Shown here: positions 1-10,349 of the stretch, one piece after another
Layout of the letters: every line of letters begins with the position of its first letter
How positions within the stretch are numbered: the stretch's first letter is position 1
DNA from: Flammeovirgaceae bacterium
GTDB lineage: Bacteria > Bacteroidota > Bacteroidia > Cytophagales > Cyclobacteriaceae
DNA length: 64,000 nt
Assembly (NCBI GenBank): GCA_016712035.1
Contig: JADJRT010000001.1
Location: 930,001-994,000 of the forward strand
Direction: 5' to 3'
The notes under the pieces: model-generated
What the model was told of the DNA's origin: nothing
Seen by the model: the letters and a program-made list of their open reading frames with translations, nothing else
The model's database searches: none
Made by a program: the position numbers and the translations under genes

Positions 1-624
1 TACCTCTTTGCTTACCAGGTTCCAGGCCGGGGCACTCTGTACAATTCGCACAGCTTCCTCATCACAACCGGCACCAATACCCTTAATCGCTCTTACATCC
101 ACAATACTGCCATCACGATTTACAACGAATTCAACGAACACTCTTCCTTCAATACCCATTCTTCGTGCCTGTGCAGGATACTTGATTTTATCGCCTACAT
201 ATTTGTAGAAAGCCCCAATACCACCTTTAGGCTCAGCAGATTCTTCAACCACACTAAAAATCTGATCAACATCTTCCTTTTCTTCAACCGGTGCTACGAT
301 AACCTGCTCAACTTTGGTGTCTTCGGTTACCTCCACGTCAAACTTTAGGTTAAGATCTTCTTTGATTTCTTCTTCATCAGGAACCTCCACAATTTGTGGT
401 TGCTGAATAATGGGTGCAGGTGGCGGTGGTTGCTCTGTGGGCGGAACTTCTAACATTTCTTCAAAAATGTTTGCGTTTTTACCCTGCAAGTCAACTAAGC
501 TGTCTTCGTAGCTCTTCCATTCGAAGGCCATAAAAACCAAGGCCATCGTTAATAATAAGCCAACACTAAAAAAGAGACTTGTCTTTTGTGTTAAATCGGC
601 TTTATCTGTCTTTTTCGCTTCCAT
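1..624 (-). CDS. TonB family energy transducer, C-terminus cut by window edge
   Basis: Reading the minus strand from the ATG at 624 gives an open frame to the window edge (208 codons). It has the TonB plan: a short lysine-rich cytoplasmic start, one hydrophobic segment at about residues 14-36, an acidic and proline-rich periplasmic spacer (EQPPPPAP), and the start of the TonB C-terminal fold (YPAQARRMGIEGRVFVEF, then NRDGSI). TonB proteins couple the proton-motive force at the inner membrane to outer-membrane receptors, by contacting ExbB/ExbD and the receptor's TonB box. The last strand of the domain lies outside the window. Bacteroidota carry many TonB paralogues, so the receptor served here cannot be told. 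No exbBD genes are visible in the window. Confidence 0.85.
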   Translation of the reverse strand, partial: MEAKKTDKADLTQKTSLFFSVGLLLTMALVFMAFEWKSYEDSLVDLQGKNANIFEEMLEVPPTEQPPPPAPIIQQPQIVEVPDEEEIKEDLNLKFDVEVTEDTKVEQVIVAPVEEKEDVDQIFSVVEESAEPKGGIGAFYKYVGDKIKYPAQARRMGIEGRVFVEFVVNRDGSIVDVRAIKGIGAGCDEEAVRIVQSAPAWNLVSKEV

Positions 625-719
625 ACAACGTTAATTATGGGTTTAGGAATCTCAAATATAATAATAGAATGCACTTATGCCCACCCCGTCACATAAAAAC
701 AAGAAATTTTTAATGGTAA

Positions 720-1466
720 TTACTTACGATTGCCGTAGAATAATGTGAAAAACACGGTCGGGAATACCGCTTTATTTTCTCCTGTGGGCATCAGGTTAAT
801 TTCATTAATATAAGAATCCAGTAGAAAACCAACTTCAAAACCAGTAACCTGGCTCTTCAGATAACCAAGTTCAAAGTTTAATGCAGCCTTAACATTTAAG
901 CCAACGGTAAGGCTCGATTCTCCCAACCCTTCAAAAAGATTACCAGTTCCTAAGATGTTGTTATAGGCGTGATTGGGATTGTTCGGGTCATATTGTTCAC
1001 GTACGGAAGTAAAAAAACTGTTGTCGACAGTACGCTCAATATAGTAAGGCGCTATAATTCCCAATGAAGGACCGGCAGCAAATACTGCCTTAATTTCTAC
1101 ACCTTGTTGAGGTGCCTTGGTAAACAAGATATAATCTCGGCCATATTGAAACCGGAAGCTATAGAGGTAATTACTCTTTCCAAAAATGAAATAATTGCCC
1201 GTATAGCCCGAACTATGCCTTACCTCCTGTGGATTCTTAACATTCATTATTTCCAGTCCGAAAGTTTCAAGGATATTTTCCTTTCGCTTGCGAGCCTTCT
1301 TAAATGTAAAACCGCCTATAAGTCCGCCAGCCGAGTTTTTGTTGATTCCCCAGGTGAACTCTGAATTGTATTCGTAAACATCCTGAGTTTGAGCACAAGA
1401 CGGCACAATAGCCGTCACCAGACATCCGAAAACTAATACGAACTGAAGTGCTCTTGATGATTTCAT
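720..1466 (-). CDS. Putative outer-membrane beta-barrel protein, hypothetical
   Basis: This is a 248-residue protein with an N-terminal signal peptide (hydrophobic LQFVLVFGCLVTAIVPSCA, cleavage near residue 25). The mature part is made of alternating short hydrophobic strands with glycine turns and ends in VFFTLFYGNRK, as expected of a small outer-membrane barrel. I recognise no named family. It stands alone between the tonB-like gene and ytxJ on the same strand, with roughly 100-bp gaps on each side, so it is probably its own transcript. Barrel topology is inferred from the strand pattern and the signal peptide. A periplasmic beta-sandwich is the main alternative. Confidence 0.6.
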   Translation of the reverse strand: MKSSRALQFVLVFGCLVTAIVPSCAQTQDVYEYNSEFTWGINKNSAGGLIGGFTFKKARKRKENILETFGLEIMNVKNPQEVRHSSGYTGNYFIFGKSNYLYSFRFQYGRDYILFTKAPQQGVEIKAVFAAGPSLGIIAPYYIERTVDNSFFTSVREQYDPNNPNHAYNNILGTGNLFEGLGESSLTVGLNVKAALNFELGYLKSQVTGFEVGFLLDSYINEINLMPTGENKAVFPTVFFTLFYGNRK

Positions 1467-1568
1467 TTTTGTTACCTCAGAAAGATTAAAGGTAAAAGAA
1501 CTAACGCAGAAATAATAACCTTGTTTTTAGAACCGAAATCCACATAACAAAATGGGTTAGCGGATAAC

Positions 1569-1928
1569 CTAATTGCTAGATTCTGAAATGTTCTTTACCG
1601 CGCTTTTTATGCTTGAAAAATCTATATCAAAGTGCGACTTGTCGTAAATTGATTGACCATTTCGAATGATTAAAACCTGAGGCGATTCATGCTGTACCTG
1701 AAAAGTTTGGGCAATAGCGTTTGAGATATCACGGTAGCTTAATAAATCCAAAAAATAAAGCGGCACCTCAGGCAGATCATCCTGTTTCCAATTTCTCTCG
1801 AACCGGGCAAGGCTGGCTTTGCTAATGGAGCAACTTGTACTGTGCTTGAAAATAATTACCGGATGATCTTGCGATTCTTTTTGGATGCTTTCCAATTGAT
1901 CTTTAGAGACTAATTTAATCCAATTCAT
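1569..1928 (-). CDS. ytxJ: Bacillithiol-system monothiol bacilliredoxin YtxJ
   Basis: The 119-residue protein has a thioredoxin-like fold with the family motif FKHSTSCSISKAS around residues 27-39. The single active cysteine is about C33, in TSCSIS. YtxJ/BrxC proteins remove bacillithiol from S-bacillithiolated proteins in the cytoplasm. The assignment fits the bshC gene at 12.9-14.5 kb, which makes the last step of bacillithiol synthesis. The gene starts 4 bp downstream of the repeat-protein gene on the same strand, so the two are probably co-transcribed. Length and motif match the family; the lack of a second cysteine in CxxC is normal for the monothiol type. Confidence 0.85.
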   Translation of the reverse strand: MNWIKLVSKDQLESIQKESQDHPVIIFKHSTSCSISKASLARFERNWKQDDLPEVPLYFLDLLSYRDISNAIAQTFQVQHESPQVLIIRNGQSIYDKSHFDIDFSSIKSAVKNISESSN

Positions 1929-1932
1929 AATT

Positions 1933-4559
1933 TTAATCGTAAAGGTCTTTCCACAATTCTTTTTCGTTCTTATCGTATCGAGGCCTTCTTACCTTTTCTT
2001 TAACGGCAGTGGGCTGGATACTATTTTTCTTAAATAGCTTTGTCCACAATAACTTAACATCGGTTACGATAGTTCGTTCTTCCTTTACATTATTTCCTTT
2101 ACCATGGGCAAATCCAGCATCCGGAAAATGCGCTTTGTGATTGAACTTGTTCATTTTGATATTTCCCTGGAAGTCGCCAATACGGGCATACGCCCTGCCC
2201 GGGGCTATTACCATCAAGGCATCGCGGCTACTATTCGGATTGTGACGAATATTTTTATTTAGTCTGGTTTTGCCACCAAACTCAGTAGCCTCTTTAAAGG
2301 ATTTTGAATATTTTATGGTTTTCTGGGCTGCATCTGCACTGCTTGGGTTATGAGCATATTCCCAGTAAACTTTCATGGTTCCGCTGTATTCACCGGCTTT
2401 TACAGAGGCTTTGCTTGGAGGAACGCCAGGCATAGATCCTTTAACTGCATTCGGCTTGGTGCCTGTTTCTTTCTGTTTAACGCGCACAATTAATCCATTA
2501 ACCTGATAAACCGTTTCATAAGGTGTGTGCTTCTTTAACGCAGGCTCAACAGCATTTGGATTGCGAACATACTCACGTTTGAATCTGGGTAACCGGGTTT
2601 TTCCAGAGTAGTTTATATCTCCTGCCTGATCTCCAGAGGGCATTCTTACAGGTAAGGGTTCACCATTATTATTCCAAAGTTTTCCACTAACACTACCACC
2701 ACCCTTCTCAGGTTTTTTGGTTTTATTATAACCTGAGAAATCGTAACCATCCTGACTAAAAGATTTCCGAACCAATGTCATGTCACCTTGATATCTATCA
2801 ATTTTGTTGGCCGATCCACCAGGCGCTGTTCCTGCCAGCGGTTTATTGTTGTTGTTCCAAACCCGCCCACTTATGCTGCCACCTCCTTTTAGAGGCTTCT
2901 TTGTTTTGTTATAGCCTGAAAAATTATAACCCTCTTGACTAAAAGACTTTGACTCTTGTCTTAAATTACCTTGAAATTTGCTGACTCTTGCCGGAGAAGA
3001 GCCGGGTATTTTTCCGGGTAGGGGTTGATTATTATTATTCCATGATCCGCTAACACTGCCACCGCCTTTCGGTGGTCTTCGTGCTTTAAGACTACCCGAA
3101 TAATTTAACCCATCCTGGCTAAAGCCTTCAGAAACTCGGTTACGTTTTATAAACCCTTTGTAATTGTCCTGATAATTGGCAGCGCGCTGATCCAATGGCG
3201 CCCGCGCAGGCAAGGGGGTGGTTGTGGTTTTCTTCAATTGCCCACTCACACTTCCGCCACCTTTTGGTGATCGAACCGAACGGATATTTCCTGAGAAATT
3301 GCCCATTCGGTTGGCGACACTCGGGTTGGCTGGCGGACGAGCGCCCAGAGGAGTATTTCTCCCTTTTTCATTTGAGCGCTTACGCTGCCACCGCCCCCTT
3401 TAGTAGGTTTAATACCTCTGAGCTTGCCAAGATCTTTTTTCATATAAGAAGCGCCAATTCCGGGAGCCCTTGCACTAATAGGTTGATTGGATTTGAATTT
3501 ACCAGTCACAGAGCCTCCGCCTTTCGTAGGTTTAATGCCGCGCAACTTATTTTGATCCTGACGCATAAAGTTTGCACCTATACCGGGTGCTTTCGGACTT
3601 AGCGGTTGATTTGATTTATATTTTCCGGTTACACTGCCGCCACCTTTTTTTGGTTTTATTCCACGCAAACGCGAAAAATCTTGCTTCATATAGTTGGCGC
3701 TAAACCCGGGCTTTATCCGCGGACTGGAACCGGGCACACCTGCAACCTGATTATCTCTGCCTTTACTTTTTCGAATGGGTTGACCGGATACATCACCTTT
3801 CCATGGCAATTCCCCACGCCTGGTAGCAGTTTTATAACCCGAACGATAGGTTCCTGAATAGGCACGGTCACCAGTTTGTTTACGGCCGTAGTATGGATCT
3901 GTCGATTTAATAATTGGGTTAGCCGGAGTTCTAAAATTCTTGGCCCGTAATGGCCTACCCGCAATGTCAGTTGTAAATGCGTGTTCTCCTTTAGAGAATT
4001 TTCCCCAATAGACATTCTTACGTCCGCGGGTAACATACGCTTGCGAGCCTGATCGTGGAGTAACCCGTTTCTTTTTACCCGGAGGTTCTTGTCGGGTTTG
4101 AAGACGCGCTAAACGAGATAGCTCTCTTTTGTTAGAATATGCGTGCTCGGGTTTTTTAGAATTGTTATTAACAAAGGGACCCTTTTGAGGATAAACATTG
4201 GCACGTGCAAGTTCTGCAGAACGAGAACGAATACGTGGTGCGCTGCCACCTATCGGCTTACCAACCTGATCACCTCCCGACCTTCTTTTGTTTTTGTATG
4301 GCGAGCTTGAAGTGTAGACTGCCCGTTGTGCCGAGGATTGGTTGCGAGCGCGTAATTTTTTCCCGGCAAGATCTTTTGTGGTAGCTTTTTCCTTACGCGA
4401 CATGGACTTCGCCTTCATCTGACGAATTACCCCCTTATTGTTTATTGGCTTTTTATCCTGCGCATTGAGGTGGGAAGAAAGAAAAAACAAAACCAGCAAC
4501 GACCCCCAAAATATCAGGCGTTTGCTAACTGGGTTCACTATTTCTTTAGCAGGCTTCAA
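1933..4559 (-). CDS. Exported GGGSxSG-repeat protein, interrupted by one frameshift
   Basis: Two overlapping frames, 4559-3246 and 3306-1933, read as one protein of about 870 residues if one base is restored in the CCCTTTTT run near 3361-3368. The N-terminus has a signal peptide (LIFWGSLLVLFFLSSHLNAQ). The rest is basic, glycine- and proline-rich and disordered-looking. It is built from repeated modules centred on KGGGSVSG or KGGGSVTG: three of about 40 residues in the middle and four of about 60 residues further on, the latter with FSQDGYxFSGYNKTKKP and WNNNxxPLPG. The C-terminal third repeats short units such as RNPNA and YSGxxK/FQGNIK. I do not recognise a family. The repeats and export suggest a cell-surface or matrix-like structural protein. 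It is followed after 4 bp by ytxJ, but no redox motif is visible. Confidence 0.6.
2600..3720 (-). repeat. Coding tandem repeat array (GGGSxSG modules)
   Basis: At least seven degenerate in-frame copies of a module with the core KGGGS(V/I)(S/T)G occur in the exported repeat protein. Three upstream copies have the form RGIKPxKGGGSVTGKxKSNQP. Four downstream copies carry NNN-P-LP after the core. The frameshift near 3361 falls at the boundary between the two module types. Repeat coding like this is a natural site for slippage, recombination or assembly error. Confidence 0.75.
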
Positions 4560-4636
4560 TTAATTTGCTATAAACAGGCTAAGATAAGGAAAAAAGCAAT
4601 GTTCTTCCTTTACATGATTATAACGACAGTTGTTAC

Positions 4637-6615
4637 TTAGAATTTTAGCAGCTCTTCAATTCTGGATTTTAATCGGCCTTTAGGCAAAAAATTTTGTTCT
4701 AGTGTAGCTGCAAAGGGTATGGCAGTATCTAAACTGGCTGCGCGTAATACAGGAGCGTCCAGATAATTAAAGGCATGCTCGCCTATCCAGGCGGCTATTT
4801 CTCCACCAATCCCTCCAGTCAGTGTGTCTTCATGTAGAATAAGAACCCGGCCGGTCTTCTTTACTGTTTCCATAACCGCTTCTTTGTCCCACGGTAAAAG
4901 AGTTCTCAAATCAATAAGATCGGCACTTATACCCGGCATAGTACTCAATATTTCTTTGGCCCAATGCACTCCCATTCCATAGGTAATTATAGAGAGATCA
5001 TTGCCTTCACTTACCAAGCTGGCTTTACCTACTTCTACAGTATAATAATCGTCTGGAATTTGATCTTTGATAGATCGGTAAAGCACTTTATGCTCAAAGT
5101 ATAAATATGGATTGGGATCTTCCAAAGCAGCACACAATAATCCTTTGGCATCGTATGGATTAGAAGGGTATACAATCTTTAATCCCGGAGTGTGAAAAAA
5201 CCACGCTTCATTGCTTTGGCTATGAAACGGCCCCGCTGCCGTACCGGCTCCGGTTGGCATACGCACAACTACATCGACAGCCTGCCCCCAACGCCAATGT
5301 GTTTTAGCGAGATTGTTTATTATTTGATTAAAGCCCTCGGTAACAAAGTCAGCGAATTGCATCTCCACCATCGCTTTCATTCCTTTAATAGACAGGCCTA
5401 AACCTGTACCTACAATGGCGGCCTCGCACAAGGGTGTGTTGCGTACCCTATCCTTGCCAAACTTTTCTACAAACCCTTCGGTGATTTTAAACACCCCACC
5501 ATAGTCGGCAATATCCTGGCCCATCAACACGAGGTTATCGTGTCGCTCCATACTTTGCCGCAGTCCGTCACTTATCGCATCAATAAATCTCCTTTCGGAT
5601 TTTTTCTCTGTTTTTGGTGAAACAATCGATTCAACATAAGGAGCATATACATCTTTTAGTTCCTGCTCGGTATCAGGCGCAGGCAGCGTTTCGCGGAATG
5701 CTTCTTCCAACCCAGCATCTATTTCATTTTTTATTTTCTTGCGAACCGTATCTGCAAATTTCTGATCAATGATTTTCTCTTTGATGAGAAACTGTTCGTA
5801 GTTACTGATTGGATCTTTCTTAGCCCATTCGTCCATCAGTTTTTTTGGAACGTATTTAGTGCCTGATGCTTCCTCATGACCACGCATTCTAAACGTAATG
5901 CACTCCAGTAACACCGGCTCCGGTTTTTTACGCATACTTGTGGCGAGCGATTTTACCGTATCAAAGACATCGAGAATATTGTTACCGTCTACCTGAACCC
6001 TTTTATCCCATAGCCAATTGCCTTGTCAATAAATTGTTTGCATTTGAACTGCTCGCTGCTGGGTGTTGACAAACCGTAGCCATTGTTTTCGACAACAAAG
6101 ATCACGGGCAAACTCCAGACAGCAGCTACATTTATTGCCTCATGAAAATCTCCCTGGCTGGTGCCGCCATCGCCATTAAAAACGACAGTAACTTTTTTTT
6201 CACTCCTTAATTGTGTGCCCAGTGCAATACCATCGGCCACGCCATTTTGTGGGCCAAGGTGCGAGATCATTCCCACAATATGATGTTCCTTGGTGCCGAA
6301 ATGGAAAGATCGATCGCGTCCTTTCGTGTAGCCCATCGAAGTCCCTTGCCATTGTGCAAAAAGCCGGGTAAAGGGTAGTTCCCTACCCGTAAAAACCCCT
6401 AGGTTTCGGTGCATCGGCAAAATGTATTCATCCTTATCAAGAGCCTGAGTAATACCCACTGAGATGGCTTCCTGCCCGATGCCGCTAAACCATTTGCTGA
6501 TTTTATTTTGTCGAAGTAAAATCAACATCTTTTCTTCTATTAATCGCGGGCGGAGCAAAGCTTCGTATAAGGCGATGAGAACTTCATTGGAATATTTCTT
6601 GCGCAGGAATTTCAT
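4637..6615 (-). CDS. Fused alpha/beta 2-oxoacid dehydrogenase E1 component, one frameshift
   Basis: Fragments 6615-5989 and 5935-4637 form one gene of about 660 codons. The frame breaks at about 5995-6000, where one base is missing before QVDGNN. The N-terminal half is the E1 alpha domain with the thiamine diphosphate site GDGG (about 148-151) and ENNGYG (about 176-181). The C-terminal half is the E1 beta transketolase-like domain (MGQDIADYGGVFKITEGF, EAAIVGTGLGLS, HEDTLTGGIGGE). The enzyme decarboxylates a 2-oxoacid and passes the acyl group to lipoyl-E2. The single-chain alpha/beta form is common in Bacteroidota and is usually labelled branched-chain 2-oxoacid or pyruvate dehydrogenase. Sequence alone does not fix the substrate, and no E2 or E3 gene is in the window. 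Confidence 0.85.
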
Positions 6616-6724
6616 ATCCGGGAAAGCTTTAATAAGGTAGATGCGAAAATATAGAAAAAATTAACTGGCAGACTATCTTGCAGCCCGGTGATTACTGCTT
6701 TGTTTTAGATTTTAGCTTATTCCA

Positions 6725-7975
6725 ATGATTCCTTTCTCAACATTTACATTAGATAATGGCCTTCGGGTACTGGTTCATGAAGACCCGACCGTGCAAATAG
6801 CGGTTATGAATATTTTGTACGATGTGGGTTCGCGAGACGAACAACCGGATAAAACCGGTTTTGCCCATTTGTTTGAACACTTAATGTTTGGTGGCTCATT
6901 GAATATTCCAAATTATGACGAACCATTGCAACTTGTGGGAGGTGAAAATAATGCTTTCACCAATACAGATATCACCAATTACTATCTAACCGTGCCGGCT
7001 GACAATCTGGAAACAGGGTTTTGGCTGGAGAGTGACCGAATGTTAAGCTTATCGTTTGATCCTCCTGTATTGGAAGTTCAACGCAAAGTGGTAGTTGAGG
7101 AATTTAAGCAACGCTATCTCAATCAGCCTTATGGCGATGTTTGGTTAAAGATTCGACCCTTGGCCTATAAGGCACACCCCTATCAATGGGCAACCATTGG
7201 CAAAGAGATTAGCCACATCGAGAATGCTACGATGAATGATGTAAGGGATTTTTTCTTTTCTCATTACATTCCTAACAATGCTATATTGGTGGTGGCAGGC
7301 AACGTGACGTATGAACAAGTAAAAAATCTTTCTGAAAAATGGTTTGCCCCAATACCAGCAGGGATTAAGAAGCCGAGACAACTTGCCAGGGAACCTTTAC
7401 AAACCGCAAAACGAACGCTTACGGTTAATGCGAAGGTTCCTGCACACGCGCTCTATAAAAGTTATCACATGCAAGGGCGATTTAATAATGACTTTTATGC
7501 TGCCGAACTTCTTAGCGACATCTTAAGTCGGGGGCAGTCCAGCCGTTTCTACAATCAGTTAGTGAAAGAAAAAAAGATCTTTACTTCGATATCATCATTT
7601 ACCATGGGTTCTATCGATCCGGGTATGTTTGTAATAAGCGGAAGACTTGGAGCGGGAATTACTCCGGAAGCAGGAGAGGAGGAATTAGAAAAGGTGATTC
7701 AATCTTTGTTAAAAGAAGGATTGAGGCAGGGTGAACTGCAGAAAGTTAAAAACCAGTCACTCACTGCCATGGAGTTTGAAAAGGTGGAAGTGATTAACCG
7801 CGCGATGAATCTGGCCTTTGCCGCCTTGTCGGGCGATGCAAATTTGATCAATCAAGAATCGCAAATGATTGAGGCTTTTGAAGACGATGATATTATTAGG
7901 ATAGCCTCAAAAATATTGAATGAGAAAAACGCAAACGTTATTTATTATCACGCTGAAGAATTGGATAAAACCTAA
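6725..7975 (+). CDS. M16 family zinc metalloprotease
   Basis: The 416-residue protein has the inverted zinc motif HLFEH (H48, E51, H52), the distal glutamate in VVVEEFKQR (about 125-126), and the LuxS/MPP-like second half. This is the pitrilysin/insulinase family. No signal peptide is visible, so it is probably cytoplasmic, although many Bacteroidota M16 proteins are periplasmic. These proteases often occur as a pair, one with the HxxEH site and one with the R/Y pair; here only the catalytic-type member is present and the next gene is ispF. It is transcribed divergently from the E1 gene across a short gap of about 110 bp. Confidence 0.88.
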   Translation: MIPFSTFTLDNGLRVLVHEDPTVQIAVMNILYDVGSRDEQPDKTGFAHLFEHLMFGGSLNIPNYDEPLQLVGGENNAFTNTDITNYYLTVPADNLETGFWLESDRMLSLSFDPPVLEVQRKVVVEEFKQRYLNQPYGDVWLKIRPLAYKAHPYQWATIGKEISHIENATMNDVRDFFFSHYIPNNAILVVAGNVTYEQVKNLSEKWFAPIPAGIKKPRQLAREPLQTAKRTLTVNAKVPAHALYKSYHMQGRFNNDFYAAELLSDILSRGQSSRFYNQLVKEKKIFTSISSFTMGSIDPGMFVISGRLGAGITPEAGEEELEKVIQSLLKEGLRQGELQKVKNQSLTAMEFEKVEVINRAMNLAFAALSGDANLINQESQMIEAFEDDDIIRIASKILNEKNANVIYYHAEELDKT

Positions 7976-8037
7976 CCATCAATTAAAATGAGATTAGTTA
8001 TGCCAGGCCAAAGCATTTACCTTAAAAAAATAGTTGC

Positions 8038-8516
8038 ATGAAAATAAGAGTAGGAATGGGGTTCGATGTCCATCAGCTAGAAGAGGGCAGAGATTTTTTT
8101 CTGGGTGGAATAAAATTACCGGCTACCAAAGGCGCTACCGGGCACTCTGATGCCGATGTATTAATTCACGCTATTTGTGATGCTCTTTTGGGTGCGGCTA
8201 ATTTACGAGACATCGGATTTCACTACTCCAACACAGATCCTCAGTGGAGAGGCAGGGATAGTAAATTTTTTTGAAGGATGTTACACGTATGTTGTCAGAT
8301 CAAGGCTGGAAAATTGAAAATGTTGATTGTACCCTTTGTCTTGAGGCGCCAAAAATAAACCCACACATCCCTGAAATGAAAAAAGTGTTGGCCCCACTCA
8401 TGAATATTGAAGAGGCTGATATTTCAATTAAAGCGACTACTTCGGAAAGACTTGGCTATGTGGGTCGAGAAGAAGGTGTGAATGCGTATGCGGTGGCGCT
8501 TATTAAAAAAGAATAA
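8038..8516 (+). CDS. ispF: 2-C-methyl-D-erythritol 2,4-cyclodiphosphate synthase, one frameshift
   Basis: Fragments 8038-8274 and 8271-8516 read as one 160-residue IspF if a T is restored in the run at 8266-8272. The join then reads [13 protein letters not shown]. The metal site FDVH (D10, H12), the motif GHSDADVL, and the C-terminal [20 protein letters not shown] are all present. IspF cyclises CDP-ME 2-phosphate in the MEP isoprenoid pathway, in the cytoplasm. The gene is normally essential where the MEP route is the only source of isoprenoids, so the break is more likely a read error in a homopolymer than a real null allele. The small overlap of the two halves is typical of a single-base indel. 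Confidence 0.9.
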
Positions 8517-8518
8517 GA

Positions 8519-9567
8519 TTAACCCCTTTCACCAGCACCGAGAATCAGCGAAAGCGTTTTGAGTCCAGGTGTTTTATCCGCTATTAATTTAAGTATACCC
8601 AGAAAGGGAACGAATAAAATCATTCCGGCCACACCCCACAGTATACCCCCTGCAAAAATAACGAGTATAGTTGCAAGCGCGTTGATTTTTAATCGTCTGC
8701 TAACGGCCAGCGGGAAAATTAAATTGGCCTCCAGGTATTGAACCAGTGTAAAAATGGCTATCACCCCTAACGGATACCAAATGGAGTTATAGGTAATCCA
8801 GGCCATGGATATGGGGAGCAAGGAAGCTATAAGAATTCCAACATAAGGAATAAAGGTTAACACGGAGGCAATAAATCCGAAAAGAAAAGCATGGGGAATC
8901 CCTAACAGGTATAGTCCTACACTATTGAGAATGCCAACAATAAAGTAGACCAACAACATGCCTTTCATAAAACTATAATAAGACTCAATGCTGAGCTTAA
9001 GAATGTCGCGTATACGTTCACGGCCTTGCGTAGGAAACAACCTATATAAAACTTCTAACCACTTGTTGCGGTAGAAAAGAATCAATACGGTATAAATGGG
9101 CATTAAAATAAGTAACACCGAGCCAACAGCGGTTGTTGAAATCAGGCTTTGTAAAAACGAAAGCGTACTTCCACCCGAATCGTTAATTGATTTGTTTAGC
9201 CATACCCATTGCTGGTCTTTACTAATTTCGAATTTAGCAGTAATCCAAAGACTGATTTCAGTAAACGATTCCATGAGTTTGCTTTGAAGTTCAGGCCACT
9301 CATCTACAAATCGCATTAATTGATTAACAAGCAGAAAGAGAATTAAGCCCAACAGTACGGATGTTCCCATCAAACTAATTACAATTGCACCCATCCTGCT
9401 AACCTTATGTCTTTCCAGCCATGCACATAATGGGTATAAAAGGCAACTGATCAATACGCCAAAAGACAAAGGAATGAATAATGGTTTTCCGAAATACAAA
9501 ATCACGGAGATAAAAAAAACGTATTGAAGATTTCTTAAAACGTATGCGGTGGAACTTTGACTTGCAT
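8519..9567 (-). CDS. AI-2E family transporter (PerM-like), N-terminal frameshift
   Basis: The main frame gives eight or so membrane segments and the family features of PerM/AI-2E transporters, including the C-terminal hydrophobic block with FIPYVGILIASLLP and LEANLIFPLAVSRRL. The longest clean frame starts only at a GTG at 9505, inside the first membrane helix. Reading upstream, an ATG at 9567 opens MQVKVPPHTF and joins LRNLQYVFFISV after a one-base shift in the A-run at 9537-9540. I therefore place the true start at 9567. Members export small molecules or act as Na+/H+ antiporters; the substrate is unknown here. The 3' end converges on ispF with a 2-bp gap. Confidence 0.82.
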
Positions 9568-9633
9568 GATATATAAAATTACCATTTCGCCAGTATATTG
9601 GGTTAAAATTGGGGATGACTTAAATCAGTTTTA

Positions 9634-10302
9634 GTGGCGATAAATATTATTGTTACAGAGGATGGTTCGCACTCGCTGCTGAACCTTGAAATGAATGAGA
9701 CCTATCATTCGCGCCATGGCGCTATGCTTGAATCGAACTATGTTTTCATTGAAAAGGGTCTGGATTATCTTTTTTTGAAAAAATTACCCAAGGTTGTTTC
9801 CATTTTGGAAATCGGATTTGGGACCGGCTTAAACGCCTGGCTAAGTTGGCAATGGGCGGAGAAGCTAAGTAGCAGAGTAATGTATCATACATTGGAGGCA
9901 TTTCCCATTTCAGAAGAAATCTGGAAATTGCTGAACTATGGCACGACCGATTCCGAGGTTTCGAAATTTCGGCAGCTGCATAGTGCTCCTTGGCAACAAT
10001 GGCAACAAATGGATGCTTGCTTTTCTCTCTTCAAGGATAATAACACCCTGCAGTTGGCAGACATTCCAACTAATCATTTTGATTTGATTTACTTTGATGC
10101 CTTTGCACCCAACAAGCAACCCGAAATGTGGGAATTACCGATGCTTGAAAAAATTGTTTCAGCGATGAAAGCCCATGCCGTATTTGTTACCTATTGTGCG
10201 AAGGGTCAATTGAAGCGCGATTTAAAATCATTAGGACTCACCGTAGAGTCATTACCCGGCCCACCCGGGAAGCGAGAGATGGTACGTGCCATAAAAATCT
10301 GA
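9634..10302 (+). CDS. mnmD: tRNA 5-methylaminomethyl-2-thiouridine-forming methyltransferase MnmD
   Basis: This 222-residue protein has a SAM-dependent methyltransferase fold with ILEIGFGTGLNAW (about 57-69) and the diagnostic FDAFAP then PEMW (about 154-166). These mark the MnmD domain (DUF752) that methylates U34 of certain tRNAs. In E. coli it is fused to the MnmC1 oxidase. The stand-alone form seen here is typical of Bacteroidota and other phyla. The start is a GTG giving AINIIVTEDGSHSL. The C-terminus KREMVRAIKI is also family-typical. The gene is followed by aguB on the same strand about 50 bp later. Confidence 0.88.
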   Translation: MAINIIVTEDGSHSLLNLEMNETYHSRHGAMLESNYVFIEKGLDYLFLKKLPKVVSILEIGFGTGLNAWLSWQWAEKLSSRVMYHTLEAFPISEEIWKLLNYGTTDSEVSKFRQLHSAPWQQWQQMDACFSLFKDNNTLQLADIPTNHFDLIYFDAFAPNKQPEMWELPMLEKIVSAMKAHAVFVTYCAKGQLKRDLKSLGLTVESLPGPPGKREMVRAIKI

Positions 10303-10349
10303 TTGCAAGAACTTCAAAATCCCTATTTTTACAGCTTAATCTTTCTATA

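Noticed and set aside
3195..3602. A 135-codon plus-strand frame opposite the repeat protein
   Set aside because: It mirrors the repetitive coding sequence on the other strand; its amino-acid pattern is not protein-like.
8271..8516. Second ispF fragment as a separate gene
   Set aside because: It lacks the metal-binding N-terminal half and continues the first fragment exactly after a one-base shift in a T-run.
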